Shown here piece by piece: positions 12,701 through 26,964 of a stretch of DNA of 64,000 bases. The notes beneath the pieces are model-generated. The model had not been told where the DNA came from. It did no database searches and saw nothing but the letters and a program-made list of their open reading frames with translations. Position numbers and translations under genes: made by a program. Numbering within the stretch: position 1 is the first letter of the stretch; each line of letters opens with the position of its first letter. Source of the stretch: Branchiostoma floridae (Eukaryota > Chordata > Leptocardii > Amphioxiformes > Branchiostomatidae); assembly GCF_000003815.2 (NCBI RefSeq), contig NC_049992.1, positions 4,910,481 through 4,974,480 of the forward strand. The letters run 5' to 3'.

Positions 12701-14179
12701 CTCTTAGAAGTACAGTAGCAAGCCATCATTATTAAGAAAGCCAGCTGAACACTCCATCGTTTGAGACGAAATTTAAAGTGACACTAAAAGTTTTATTAAG
12801 ACGATATAGGAAAGATATTTTCAAAATATCAACTTGATAACTAAATGGATAACTGCAACAATATAGCAACATATATATCTATGAAAATGGTTTTCTGACT
12901 TAATTTAGACAATGTTTGAATTATATAATGTTATACTTTACCAATGGCCAAGTGAGTATAGTATCTGCCATACTTGATATTAGCTTGCAAGTTTGACTTG
13001 ATTGTGCTATTATGGTACATAGATGTACTGCTCTCGTTGCTTAGTACTCAGAGTTAATAGGAAATTTAAAAAGTATTACCATTAAGAAGTTGATGACATA
13101 CATTTACTACCATTGGACTAGCCCCGTGCTGTAGTGATCGCACAAAGTCGTGTGGCCAAAGGGCTTTGATTCGGAGATGGGCACTGACATATGCACCATT
13201 TATGGCGTGGGGAAAACATTTCATACTGTACATACAATATATGTGTTTCATCTGATTAAATGTTGTTTCATTGTGCGTCATTTTAAGTATTTTGGAGATT
13301 TGCAAAATGTTTGCAAAAAGACCTGGAATTTTTATCCTTTCTATGCCAATTTAGGTGCAGAGAGTCACAGTAAACTCGCATTGAATGGTGTTTAACAAAG
13401 GTGATGGTGATAGAAGTGCACAGATTAGATTGCAAAGTTTATTCCTATCTTTATTGTGATTGTTGACCAACTACATGGCCACTCAGACATTACTGTCAGA
13501 AACATGTTTCAAACACTAATTTTATCTAATATTAGCCGTCTACATTATTCATGTACAAGTTGAGAGCAAAGGGTCTAAATTTGACAACATAATGTTATGA
13601 GGACTCCGAAAATTATTTTTACCGTAATATTTAGTCCATGTGTGAGGCAGATATGTGGTACTAAAATAAGCTGCATAAGTGTTAAAGATAAACTCGGACA
13701 TGCTGCTTGTATTTTGGATGGAAGTTGAACTAAGATAAATGGAAAACAAACTTGAAATACCAAGTCCTTTTAGCCAGGAACATTACAAATGATCTTTAAG
13801 TTTTATTTTGAGATTTAAAAAATCCTCCAGCTGGACATGTAAATGTGTAACTACCATAATGTTATATTTGAGTGTGGTGGATTGTGCAAATGAAAACAAA
13901 AACTATTGAGCAATGGTGAACATCTGGACACATTTATTATCTTATTCAGTTGATTGATACAACCATTGCATCCATTTAAGTCTGTGACAAAAAAAAAATG
14001 TATATTAGCTTTTCGTTTGTATTTCGTACCTGAGGCATTTTTATTATTAAAGACAACATGAATTATCCAATAGTTGGTGTCGTGTTTTCTCACTACCTTT
14101 ACCAAGAAGGTCATAACGTTATATGTACAACAGTAAGGTCTGTGTTATAACTTTTGTTACGACTTTTCTTATGATTGTA

Positions 14180-14182
<3 letters not shown>

Positions 14183-14210
<28 letters not shown>

Positions 14211-14241
14211 CTGTGTGTGTTTGTGTGTGTATGTGTGTCTG

Positions 14242-14273
<32 letters not shown>
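14183..14273. repeat. (GT)n and (CT)n microsatellite
   Basis: A GT run with a few interruptions is followed by a CT run. The open frame across it is an artefact of the repeat. Confidence 0.9.
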
Positions 14274-14278
<5 letters not shown>

Positions 14279-14413
14279 TTGTGACCATGATGAGATGCAA
14301 ATCCGCAGAACTCTGGGTAACCTACACTTCCGAGCAGCCGGACCTATTAGACTGCACGCTTTAGACTAACCCTACAACAGTCCCCTGCGGCTATAGATTG
14401 TGCAAAGTTGCAA

Positions 14414-14414
<1 letters not shown>

Positions 14415-14462
<48 letters not shown>
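14415..14462. repeat. (AT)n microsatellite
   Basis: A nearly pure AT dinucleotide run of about 48 bases. Confidence 0.9.
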
Positions 14463-14465
<3 letters not shown>

Positions 14466-14870
14466 GGAAATGTTGAACATCTGGATGCAATTGATATCAG
14501 TTGATTCATTGATACAACATTGCATTCACTTAAGTCTAAGAAATGCATCTTAGTTTTTTTTTTTACTTGTATTTCACACCTGAAGCATTGCTATAATAAA
14601 GACAACATGAATTAAACAATAGTTGGTGTCTTGTTTTGTCACTACCTTTGCCAAGAAGGTTTCCTTATTCTATGTCTTGCAGTAAAGTCTGTGTTATAAC
14701 TTTCGTTACTACATTTGTATGTATGATTTTATAACGGTAAGTATTGATTTATTTTCTGTGGCTCGGAAATAACTGCATAGGGAGGCTTTGTCCATTTATC
14801 TATCAATGTATATATTTTCTGTTTATGAAAAATTAATTTAAAAAAAAAGGAAGCTTAGGTTATATTTTCA

Positions 14871-14873
<3 letters not shown>

Positions 14874-14944
<71 letters not shown>
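14874..14944. repeat. (TG)n microsatellite
   Basis: A pure TG run of about 70 bases. The same position in unit 2 (about 23550-23760) is a degenerate TG-rich stretch; unit 3 has almost none (about 50190). Confidence 0.9.
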
Positions 14945-14946
<2 letters not shown>

Positions 14947-15067
14947 CGCGCCCGTGTATGTGATTGTGACCATGATAATGTCCCCGTTTTTTTCCCCGAA
15001 GGTTGTATATTGATGCATGTCTACCCACGTGTCTCGTGATTAGTCTCAAACTTCTTCGTCTTTGTAG

Positions 15068-15201
15068 CTATGTACGAGACAAGCGCCTTATTTGGAAATC
15101 TTGGTACGTTACATAATATCGTTCTTCTTTGTCGTGTACTTTTATCGTGCGTTGCACTAACTGAAACCTTGCTAGACCCAAGGCACCTGTGACAAACTAA
15201 G
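15068..15201 (+). promoter_or_regulatory. Candidate noncoding leader exons of gene B
   Basis: A 35-base micro-exon candidate (15068-15102) lies between TTTGTAG and GTACGT. A second donor, AAACTAAG/GTAGGT, follows at 15201. Both recur upstream of C (23915-23945, 24775) and E (50376-50406, 51220), with splice-like edges conserved. Transcript data are needed to confirm. Confidence 0.35.
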
Positions 15202-16715
15202 GTAGGTGTAGTCCTAATTTGTGTTGTCATTCCCCTTACGATGGTTGACTGACTTGTTATAGTATGCATGGGTCATATGACTACGATATCATACCGTTCT
15301 GTATAGGAGAAATTTCAAATGTTTTAAAAATCAATTGAATCCAGTTTGTATATCTGAAGTCTTCTATCAGTTGATTCATAAAAGATTAATGAATGAATAC
15401 GTTGATATATAGATCGTTTGGGATACACATCATCTCATTTCCTAATCTCAAAGCAGATGTAAAGATATGTATATCTATATTTAACATATGTTGTTTCAAC
15501 ATTTGGTACTCTTTCCAGAAAAGTCTGCTGTGTTGCTATTCCTCTTACAATTATCTACTGCTATATTTGTATGACTGATGCCATAAAAGATGATTTGGTA
15601 TACACGTCGCAATATGTACGCCGAAAATCCTTGTTTGCATAGTGATATTTCAATCTTGAAGTAAACGAAATGGACAAAACGAACGGACGCGGACTATGAA
15701 CCCTGAGTTTTGTCTCGACTATATGTTTTCCTCCATGTGTATGTAATGATATTTGTTGAAAGATTTTTTAGGACTCCGTGTAATCTGTATCTCTGTTATA
15801 TTGTATCTGATCCTTACCTCCCTCATGACCTCAATGAATTTATAAAGTTTTAAAAAAACAGTGTGTTTCTTTTAATTCTGAGAACCAGGAATCACACTTG
15901 GCCCTAGGCAAATAGAAAAAAAAATAATAGTACTTTTTTTTTACTCACTAAAGATTTAAACATGCTATCACTTTATAATATGATTATTGTATAGAATGAT
16001 TTATAGAGAAGGTTTGCACTACATCTAGCCTTTTAGAAGGACAGATGACAAGAATTTATTTCTGGATTTTGACCAAATAAATTTGTAATTTAAAAGTCAA
16101 ACTGAAAAAAAGGCCAGCACAAAACATTCGAACGAATTGCGCTGTCCTCTGTTAAGCTAACTGACCCCATCATTCTGGACACGAGGCACATACGATGTAT
16201 GTCACAACGATGGAAACACTATTCAGTTATTATAAATATAATGTAGACTACCACACTTAAGACATGAGAAGCACTGACAAATTCATATTCCCCATGCGTT
16301 TCGACAAACCGACTTCATGTATTGCCACACAGTCCTACATATTCACCATTACCAAGAAGCGAGAAGATGCCGAACTTCTGTCTAGGTCTGCCATATTTTT
16401 TATACATGTTTTGTCTTTGTTGCGACCTCTACTTATCTAGCTGGGGCAAAAATGTACACTAAAGGCCTTCTTCATTCATTCATTAAAATACAGGTGTGAC
16501 GTCAGCAGTGGGTCATCAGCATCCCTGTCCCGTTTGTTAAAGATAATTTCTAAAGTGATTTGTTTTATAATCATCCATTTCAGAACTTTAACTCTAGTGT
16601 AACGATTGCTGTTTTGGTACCTAGAAGCACAGTGCTGGCGAGGGAAATGAAGCACCCGCCGGAAGAACAGGTGATCAGAGAGAAGGAAGAAGAAAGGAGG
16701 CATTGCCATCTTAAG

Positions 16716-19700
16716 ATGGGAGACAATGATAAGAAGCCATCCGACGGAAGGAATGAAGAATCGGACAGAAAGTATGAAGACGTAGATCCGCATGGTTGTG
16801 GTATCTTTGGATTGGGTCCTGGATTGAACAAACCGCACGATGAAGATTTGGATGGTAGAAACGAGCCACCGCTTTTACCGGCAAGAAACTATCGACATCT
16901 TGACATGAAGGGCAAAGAGAAAGAAGACGTAGATGGAAGGAATGAGGAAACAAACAGGAAGTATGAAGACGTGGATCCGCATGGTTACAGTGTCTTTGCT
17001 TCTAGTTCTGGGCCAAAGAAACAGGATGACATAGATGTGGATGGTAGAAATGCCCCGCAGACGTTGCCAGAAGGAAAGCTCAATGACGTGGATCCCCGTG
17101 CTGAAAGTATCTTGAGAGATGGGTCGCGATGTGCTGAGCACCATTTCGATAAGGAAGACCATGTAGTGGAATTGCCAGAGCACACTGCAGAGTCCTGCAC
17201 CGATACGTCAGACACATCAGCAGAAACCAGGGGAGATGGAGATACTGATGCACCTGGCTTTTGCTACAAAGTTCGAGGTACGTCCAGATCAAAGAGAACT
17301 AAAAGTAGGGTTTGACAAACTCTGGATTAGGCAACACTGATGAAAATGCAGGTATTGTTTTTGGTCTGTCTGTGTGATTGCTTATGAGCATGTTTACGTT
17401 TGCGTATGTGGGTATTTGTGGCCAGCATAACGTAGTTGAAAACCTTTGATGGATAGTTATAATATTTGTTGTCGGTAGGTCTTGGAAAGACAAAAGTCAA
17501 GGTCAATTTTAGACCAATAACCCTAATCACAAGGTTATCGTGCCCAGTGGTTAGTGCTATGCTCATTGTAGCAAGTGACACAATGCTCATTGTAGCAAGT
17601 AAAGAATATTGATATAATAGCAATATTTTTGTGATTCTACGGTAATTTTATGAATCATGAATTTCAGGTCATGCCGTAGAACTGTGGAATAAGATGAAAT
17701 CTAGCAGTGCTTGGATGGTTATTATCGGCTGCGCAGTGCTGGTGACAGGGCTTCTATTCATCGCCGAAGGTGTGGTACATGGCGGTCTCTTTCTAGGGAC
17801 AAACGTAAAGGTAGGTTACGTTTCATGTTAAGCCACCATTTGAGTGCAAATTTGCACTACAAAATAATGTTTTATCATTAAACATAAACATAAAGTTGTT
17901 AGTGGTTTTCAAGAGTCTTAAAGAAAACGTTGTTGTGAATGAAGAATTGTTTGTATAGTCATTCACCGATCTGATGAAACTAGTCACGGATGTTTCTCAT
18001 TTACCAAGCTATTCCCTTTGTTTTTGTATGAAAAGCTGGAGATTCCTAGAAATTCATGGTGGGCGACGTTTGACGATGACGAGAAAAACAGCTCGGACGT
18101 CACTTTTCTGACTCAACCTGCATCTGATTTTGCATCAAAGTCTGGTACCTCATGGACGGCAGTCTACGAGGACAACAGCTCAGTTGCCGTCGTTCTGACC
18201 ACACTGCCTTTGATGCCGGGATTGAAATCAACTGAACCGTACACGGACGAGACCTCACCAGCAACACCCACGCTTCTATCAAGCAAAGGTAATTTGAAGG
18301 TCGCAAGTAGTATACTTATCATACACTTCATTGTACAATGCACAATGAAGAATACGTCTTTATGTTGTAACTTTCATGGCTTTTTTCCGAATGATAATGG
18401 TATTATCTTTACATTTATGTAGGATATTTCTTTTATTGCCATACAGACATCGATGAGTGTACCAGGAACCCATGCCAACATGGACGCTGTGTGAACAAAG
18501 ATGGCGGCTACAAATGCACCTGCTCACCTGGATGGAGTGGACAGAACTGTCAGCAAGGTGATGACGACATTTGTGTTGCTAAACTTGGTGCAATCAACTG
18601 AGTACTTTTTAATTTTTTTCCAGAAATCTAATGTAATTTAGGAATTATATTTTTCTCCTTATCCTATAAAGATATCAATGAGTGTACCAGGAAGCCATGC
18701 CAACATGGACGCTGTGTGAACAAAGATGGCGGCTACAAATGTACCTGCTCACCTGGGTGGACTGGACAGAACTGTCAGCAAAGTGAGTCATGTTTTATCC
18801 TGACAAAGTCAACATCTACAATCTAACATTGACCTGTTCTCTCTTAGTTAACAACCACACAATGTTTTATTCATTATAAAGACATTAACAAGTGAACTAG
18901 GAACCCATGCCAACATGGACGCTGTGTGAACAAAGATGGTAAATACAAAATTCATGTACCTGCTCACACGTAGATGGACTGGATAGAAATGTAACAATTG
19001 TAATTTTGTTTTCGTCTAGTTATGCTGTTTTGGCACACACTAAAACACATTAACACACACGGATGCTGCCGAAAATGTAACCTTCAAAGTTAGTAACAAT
19101 AACGACGTATACTTAAGTACAGAAAAGCCTGTTCTAACACAGTTGTCATCTGACACGTTATTTTGGTTATCCAACATACTTATCAGATAGGCAGACATTA
19201 AATATTGAAACCAAGAAAAACATTCAGCCTCCTGTAAGATTCTGACTTATATTTCAGCGCTGCAATGTCAAAGTGAGTGGAGCAAATACAACAACCACTG
19301 CTACAAACTGATGACAGACAAAGTCAGCTGGGCGACTGCCATATCACGTTGTAACCACCACGGCGCAAGCCTTGTCTCTATCAACGACCAGAGGGAGAAC
19401 GACTTTGTTAAAAATCTCATCTCGACCTATTCGTAACATTTCCTCTCTAAGAAAATGGTTACAGTAAACAAGTGACCACTAGGGACTAGATTCTTAAAGT
19501 TGGGTCAAGTCGAAAATGATCTAAGCCGGGACCACTAACATATTTTCTCTTTTATCGTTAAAAAATGCCATATCACTTTATTGTAGAAATAAGAAACATC
19601 AAGGAGATGTGTTAATCCTTTCAAAGAATGACTCTGTATGGTCAGAAAATAGTGAGTCTTTGCATAATCCAGTCTTTCCTTAGGCCCAATGTTATCATTC

Positions 19701-20226
19701 AATTTCCTACATTACTAATGACTGGAAAAATAAGCCATTCACGTGCAATGATGGAAACTTAACAAACTAACATATTAACAGACTAATAGATGGTTTTTCG
19801 ACTTCCGTTCCAGATCAGGGGAAGGCTCCGACCATCTGGCTGGGTCTGTATAAAGAATCTGGACAATGGAAGTGGACAGATGGGTCACGTGTTTACTACA
19901 AAAACTGGGCTACGGGGGAGCCGAACAACAATCCATTCTACTCGGGACTTAAAGGAGAGAACTGTGCCTTCGTGTACTCCAAGGTGTGTGCTTCTGCCAC
20001 TTTTCCAGTACGATCTTAGTGTTTGCATTATTCTTTATCAATATCAGTCCTAAGCTCTCTGTGCAGTCATCTTCATGAATGTAGAATATTTGCTGTGGTG
20101 TCCTATTTTTCACAGAACTACAAATATTGGGGTTGGCCAGTGACGATGCACCACGGGCAGTGGAACGACTACCATTGCGACACTCCCTATGCCTACATTT
20201 GCGAGAAACCATTATTCAACAACTAG
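16716..20226 (+). CDS. Gene B: type II transmembrane EGF-CTLD receptor, family 2 (one donor lost)
   Basis: Exons: 16716-17277 (leader part from 16625), 17680-17810, 18009-18288, 18447-18557, 18672-18782, 19258-19428, 19814-19983, 20116-20226, about 548 aa. The start is the ATG conserved in C and E; an in-frame ATG at 16647 would add 23 residues. The tail has two repeats with YEDV, a PxxPxR motif (PLLPAR) and YSVF. The membrane helix is about residues 199-220, then a stalk (232-324), two calcium-type EGF modules and a CTLD with EPN (19918-19926) and WND, predicting mannose-type binding. The membrane exon could instead start at 17668 after TTTCAG. The donor after 19428 is AT where C and E have GT, and a GT two bases later shifts frame. 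So this allele may be a recent pseudogene or be spliced unusually. Confidence 0.72.
17553..17606. repeat. 24-bp minisatellite, about 2 copies, intron 1 of gene B
   Basis: Two copies of ATGCTCATTGTAGCAAGT lie in the same intron position where C and E have longer arrays. Confidence 0.75.
18882..18999 (+). pseudogene. Dead third EGF exon of gene B
   Basis: After an ATAAAG acceptor the exon reads as an EGF module, but the first Cys codon is TGA (18893-18895). Several bases are inserted before the last Cys pair and no good donor follows. The flanking exons are both phase 1, so omitting it keeps the frame. Confidence 0.75.
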
Positions 20227-21157
20227 AGTTCCACGACCTCGTGCCTTCGCCTAATGATGTTAACCTTTTCCAGTGACGTATTATTAATTTTGTCATTGAT
20301 TATGCTAATAGGAACCTCAAATAAGACTTATTAAGGTCTTGATATCTCTAGAATATTGGAAGTTAAACTTTTTTTGCTCCATGCTTCAACTCGCAATGAG
20401 TATAATTGAAGAGTATGAAGAAGGTCTTCATTCACACAATTAGTATCTACCGATATTTCTCCTTCTCAGTTACATAATTGTCATGTGCTTGGGTGACCTT
20501 TTTTTGAATCCATCAAATTTCTAAACTTTTATATAGATTTTAAAAGTTCCACTGCAATACGGAAGAATGACGCTAGGGGTCTAAAATCTGATCAGTTAGA
20601 GGTCTAACCATCACCTATCAACATACCAAGCGTGAAGACACATGGTATGTTGACACATCCAGGCATTTACATACACTAACACACACAAGAACGAACGAAA
20701 TACAAAGCTGCCAACGCTGACAATATGCTTAACATACTCAGGTAGCGTAGTATCGTGCACACGTGCATTTTTATTTTGCGAATGTACGTATTGTATATTT
20801 CTTCAAGTTCCAAATCAAGTAAGATATCTTATGTTTTCTAAACAAATGAGTCAAGAAGACTACCAACCAAAAAGGCATTGCCATGGCGACGATGTTTTAT
20901 TTAATAGGCTTGATGTGTGATTTGATAATACCTGTGATGTATTTGGAGTAATTCCTTTCAAAAGTCCTCTAGTAAGTATTGCAAGTAAAGTATTCCTTTT
21001 AGAAACAGAGTTCGGAGACCTCATAATATCTCCATGAAAATTATGATAATGCAAATGATAAATGTTTGGATATGTATATCTTCATTTAACTTACACAGGT
21101 CAAAATGTTAACAGTCCAATCATGTAGCACTGAGAAGAATACTTTTCCTCATTACCT

Positions 21158-21189
21158 ACATGTACGTTTGTAAGAAGCCAAAATAATAC
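21158..21189 (+). pseudogene. Remnant of the last exon of a family 1 gene
   Basis: The last codons of a family 1 CTLD (VCKKPK then TAA at 21184-21186) are followed by the same ACAGTAAGTATC and 3' flank seen in gene A and, in part, gene D. An AATAAA is conserved near 21295. Nothing upstream of the final exon is recognisable. It shows that unit 2 once began with a family 1 gene. Confidence 0.75.
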
Positions 21190-24100
21190 AGTAAGTATCA
21201 ATTTGCAATCTATTCCAAAAAAAGTCCAAACCAAGGAACACGAAATCCTGAGTTTGATCCAGTGAAGACTGTTACTCATATATTTAGAAAACAGAATAAA
21301 AGATGGTACATGAATTTTTCCTCCACTTTAAAGACAGCACTCCATATAGAAGGAGAATCTTTTGTCCTACACTCACCATTAAAGACTTAAAGTGTTAAGA
21401 AGTAACTATTGAAAAAAGACTTAAGGCCATTTTCCTGGTTGTTGGATGTTATATAGTAGAAACAAATTAGCAGTAGGTCAAGATGAGATCAGAAGGTTGA
21501 GAGCAACAACTTGAATAAGTAAGATGGTTAAAAATCCAAGATAGAGAGCGTTGTTGACACAACAAGAATACAGAACAAGTTAGGCCGTCTACAACTGTGG
21601 ATTCAAAGCACAAATCATTCCCTTGCTTCTCTAATATTTCAAGGTTATAAGTTTAACTTGACTGTGTTTAACACTCCATCGTTTGAACCGAAGTTTAAAC
21701 TGACACTTAAAACGTTATTCAGACAATATGGGAAAGATATTTTCAAAATATCAACTTCATGGTTAAAAAATGTTAACTGAGGCAATATGAAAACATGCAT
21801 TAAACAATTTCCTGACTTAACTTAGACAATGCCGAAATTATATAATGTTATACTTTACCAATGGTCAATGTAAGTGTTGTGTCTGCCTTGTAGACGTACT
21901 TGATAGTAGCTTGCAAGTTTAACTTGATTGTGGTATTATGGGGCATACATGCATTGCTCTCCATGCTTAGCACTCAGGACTTATGGGAAAGAGTATTTTT
22001 AAAGTAGTTGAGCACACACATTACTCACTCACTTACCATTGGACTAGCCCCTTGCTGTAGTGATTGCACGACGTGGTGTGGCCAAAGGGCTGACATGTAC
22101 AGCATGTATGGTGCGGGGAGGACTTTTTCAACTATTCACACAAAAATGTATTTTATCAGATTTAATGTTGTTTTGTTTATTGTGGTTTATGTTAAGTTTG
22201 CATTGATTTTGTGTAGACTGGACCCTCTGGATAACCAGTTTGCTTTATGCTGAGAGGGCCGTCTAGTAGTCTGAAAATTCAATGAATAAGTACAACAAAC
22301 AACAATAAAAGCAGTTTTGGAGGTTTGCAAAATTTTAAGAAATTTCTTAGACTTTGAAATTGTCATCCGTAGGCCATTTCAAATTCAGGAGAGTCACTGT
22401 AAACTTGAATTGAAAGATGTTTAACATAAGTTGGGGTGATAGCAGTATATAGAATAGATTTTAAAGGGTACCCATACGAGTATAAAATTTCTTTGTTATT
22501 GTTGACTACTTTATAACTACAAGGCTACTAAGACATTACTATGATCTCAGAAAGATGTTTAAAACTAAAAATTAATCATATCTTACATTAGACATATGCA
22601 CTATATAAACATGTTGTTTGTAACTTAGGAGCATACAAAGTGTTCATAAAGGGTATAAATTTGACAACATATAAGGGCTCGACCAATTTGTTTTTTTTTA
22701 CATCAAAGCCCATATGTACTTGAGACAGATATGTGATGCTAGTATGCAACTGTTAAGAGTCAACTCACTTATTGTTATGTAGCCTATTGTACAAGGTTTG
22801 GGCATCAGCAGCTGCTTGCATTTTGGATGGAAGTTCAACTAAGAAAAATGGAATGCATGCTTGAAGTACCTTTTAGCCAGGAACATTGCAAATAAGCTTT
22901 ACGTTTTCATTACAAGAGTTAAAACAAATACTCCAGCTGGACATGTACCTAAATATAATGTTATATTTTAGTGTAGTGGATTGTGCAAAGGTGGTAGATT
23001 GTGCAAAGGTGGTGGATTGAACATGCTTTCTGGGTGTCCTTCACTTACGAGCAGCCTGAACCATTAGACTGCATGCAAAGGATTAGCCCTACAACAGTCG
23101 CCCGCGGCTATAGATTGTGCAAAGTTGCAAACGTTAACAAGACTTATTCAGAAATGGTGAACACCTGGATGCATCTGGCATCAGTTGATTGATACAACGT
23201 TGCTTTCATTAAAGTTTGTGACAAATAAATACATCTTTAAGTTATGTTTCACTTGTATTTCCCACGATGCATTGCTTTACTAAAGACAACATGAATTAGA
23301 CAATAGTTGATGTCTTGTTTTCTCACTACCTTTGCCTAGAAGGTTATTGTATGTACTACAGTAAGGTCTGTGTTATAACTTTTGTTACGACTTTTTTTTA
23401 TCATTTTATAACGGTAAGTATTTATCTATTTTCTGTGGCTGTGGAACAAAAACTGCATAGAGATGCTTTATCTTTTTATCTAATAATGTTTTTATTTTCT
23501 GTTTGGAAACAGAAAATGAATAAAAAAGGAAGCTTAGGTTATATTTTCAGCAGTTTGTGTGAGTGTGTTTGTGACCATGATAACGTGTTATGTGTGTGCG
23601 TGTGAGCATGTGTGTGTGTTTGTGTGTGCGTGCGTGTCTGTGTTCTTGTGACTATGATGTGTGTACGTGTGTGTGAGTTCGTGTGTGTCTGTGATTATGA
23701 GGTGTGTGTGTGCGTGTGTGTCTGTGTTCTTGTAACTATGATGCGTGTGTTTGTGTCTGTGTCCCTGTTTTGTTTTTTAGTGCTGATCAATGTTTTGGTA
23801 TGCAGAGAAAACACGTGCAGTTTTACCTGGTCCCATCCACAGCTGAAGGTTGTATATTGATGTATGTCTATCCACGTGTTTCGTGATTAGTCTCATACTT
23901 CTTCGTCTTTGTAGTTATGTACAATCGCCTTATTTGGAATTCTTGGTACGTGACATCATATAAATAAGTACATACTATGCAGTTTTCAAGGCTTGTGTGT
24001 GGAATAAAGACTGAATAATTTCGACTTTGTCGTATTTTCTACGGTATTGAAAATAAATTTATTTGGACAGCTTCAGACAGTAGCAATAGTAAAATTGTTA

Positions 24101-26848
24101 AATCTACATTGTGTCTATACAGAACACATACAAATCACAACGTAACGATCAACATTTTCTTTAAAAATCTATCCATGTTTCTATGATATTTGAAGATTTA
24201 AATATCTATGACACTGATTAAAGAACACGGTGATATATCAAATGTCTGACCGGAAACCAAATATATCAAATAGCTTGAGTTACGTTTGCATATCTTTGTT
24301 ATCTGGATGTCCAACCTTTGCCGATGTGTATACGTATGTTTATTCATTTCTTGAATTTTCAAACAGCTGGTATCTCATTCAACTCAACGGGGCCCAGTGA
24401 ACAAAAAACACATAGAGTCATCATCAGTTTTTGATTGAAGCATTTTCAGTTTGAACAGATAAAGATTACACCAGATTACAACAAAACAAATCTTTATTTG
24501 TTGACTAAGAGTTGGTTGTGTTGTGTAACAGTGAATGCATTTTGAAGAGGAAATCACCGCCAACAACAATCATGCTGCTTGGAATTAAATTTATGCTTTT
24601 TAAATTGTATCGTCGGTCGGCCTTTGTAATTTTGTTATTGGTCTGCTTAGTGGTTGTTTTTGCGTCGATCCAGAGCCGTAGGTGTGCACTTTTTGTCGTG
24701 TACTTTTCTAGTACGACATGGTTAAGTTGGACTAACTGAAACCTTCAAGAATCAAGACACCGGCAACAAACTGAGGTATGTCTTGTCCTCATTTATGTCG
24801 TTGTTTCCCTTACGATGTTTGAGTGACTTGTTATAGTATGCTTAGTCTGTCTATGATATCACATTACATGGAAAGGTTCTATATTGGGGAATTTTGAAAT
24901 GTTGTAAAATCAGTTGAATCCAGTTTGTATGTCTGTAGTCTATCATCAGTTGATTCATAAACATCCATGAATAAATACTTTGATTGATTGATACACATCA
25001 ACTCATTTCCTAATCTCCAAGCATCTCATTCTCGATATTTTACATCTCTGGTTTCAACGTTTGGTACCCCTCTACCACAAAAGTCTGCTATGCTGCTAGT
25101 CTAGTTAATGTACTGTTATATTTGTATGGCTGAAACAATAAAAACAAACATGATTTAGTATACAAGTCGCAATATGTACGCCAAAAATCATTGTTTGCAT
25201 ATTGATATTTAATCTTGAAGTAAACGAAATGACCAAAACGAACAGAAGCGGACTATGAAACCTTTACTATATGTTTTTGTTCCATGTGTATGTAATGATA
25301 TCCGTTGTGAGAATTTTTAGGACTCCGTGTAATCTGTATGTCTGTTATATTCTATCTGAGCCCTACCTCCTTCATGACGTCAATGAAAAGCGTCCTGTCA
25401 TCAATACATAAGGTTTCAAAATTTAAAAAAAAACGTAGTGTGTTTCGTTAAATCTGAGAACCAGGAATTGCACTTGGCCCTAGGGAAATAGAACAAAATG
25501 ATATTATGTTTAACTCACTAATGCTTTGAATATGCGATCATTTTATAATATGATACCATAGTATGATTTATAGAGAAGCTTTGCACTACAGCTAGTCTTT
25601 TAGAAGGGAAAATGGTACGAATTTATTTCTGCATTTCGATGAAATAAATACATCATTTAAAACTCAAACTGATGGCCAACACAAAATAGTCGAACGAATT
25701 GCCCTGTTCTCTATTAAAGCTAAATGACACGATCATTCTGAACACTAGGCACTAGCCTATACGATTTATGACACAGCGGTACAAATACTATTTAGTTATG
25801 TAGAATGTAGATTCCCTCAGTTTAGACATGAGTAGCACTGACAATTTCATATTCCTCATGCGTTTTGACACACCGACTACATGTATTGCCCCACAGTCCT
25901 ACATATTCACCATTATCCAGAAGCGATAAGATGCCGAAACTCTGTTTTAGACTAGGTCTGTGATATTTTGTGTAAGCTTGTTACTACATATTACAGATGC
26001 GCTACCTGGTACTATACTGCACCTGGGGAGTAACGTATATGGTGTGTTACCTGGTACCTATATGGCACCTTATTACCGTACCGTAAGATGTCATACCTCG
26101 AAAGTCGATACTATATTGTTCGGTGCAAACATGGCATTGAAATGAAAAAGACAATTTTTGCAGCTGAGGTGGCATAAAAACAGTGCTACTGCGAACGTAT
26201 AAATCAACACCGTCTATGGTACGGAATACGTCAGTTATATGTTTTCAATTTGTCACAGTGTTTTCTTTCTTGTGCTGGAAACATTTCCAAAGCACTAACA
26301 AAAACACACGTGAATAATAGTTTCTCATTATAAACACTACCTACGCGCAGGTTGATATAGCTGTTGATAAATGCTACACAAACACTGGTAAAGTACCAGT
26401 CTTAAGAAACACGGGTAAATGCATCAGTTCCTAAATACTAGAAAAAACAGTCATGTTGGAGGTGAAGATATCCCTTGGCCAGGTTCATATACCAAAATGT
26501 GCGTTATTCTAATTAATACCTAATATTTGCATAATTAATAAAGACATTACATAGTTCTTTTGTGGTCACTTCATGATAGAGACTTCATATTGGAGATTTG
26601 TAGGTTGCTTGAGGACAGGTGAATACAATGAAATACATCTTATGTCAAGACTCGGGTATATGCAATAATGGGAATACAAGGGACCCAACTCTGAAACAAG
26701 TTCAACTATCTTATTACCATGTAATTACGTTAATATTGATACTATGAATGGAGTTATGTATCAAACTCGTGTACGTATATAATTCTAAAACTGCATTTTG
26801 TGATTTATACCAATCAACTTCTAGAATGTCATGTAAACCCGTTTTTTT

Positions 26849-26964
26849 GGGGGGGGGGGCGAAATCGCTAAAGGGGGGCGAGGTAGGGGGGCGAGATCAC
26901 TAGCCGTGGAGGGCGAAATCGCTAGTGATTTCGCCCCGGGGGGGGGGGCGAGATCGCTGTCACA
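26849..26964. repeat. GC-rich inverted-repeat element
   Basis: G-runs alternate with GCGAAATCGCTA and GCGAGATCGCT, ending GATCGCTGTCACA. The core is shared in the same orientation with the insertion in gene D exon 1 (39528-39606), whose first bases are the reverse complement of this end. Confidence 0.75.

Larger units (their letters stand above)
11446..16624. other. Intergenic block of unit 1 (A to B)
   Basis: No protein-coding gene is seen. The block is paralogous to about 21190-27166 and 45215-53081. It has a direct duplication of about 370 bp (about 12050-12340 against about 12420-12700), a tRNA-SINE-like head near 13111 that recurs in the other two units, and microsatellites. Candidate noncoding leader exons of gene B lie near 15068-15102 and before 15201. 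Confidence 0.5.

Noticed and set aside
13106-13200. tRNA-like sequence (GTAGTG...TTTGATTCGG) repeated near 22036 and 46519
   Set aside because: It lacks a foldable acceptor and full A and B boxes; at most a tRNA-derived SINE head carried along by unit duplication.
16476-16838. 120-residue minus-strand frame at gene B exon 1
   Set aside because: It overlaps the well-supported family 2 tail exon and has no recognisable domain.
23612-23886. Cys-Val rich open frames near 23.6-23.9 kb
   Set aside because: They are produced by TG-rich microsatellite sequence.
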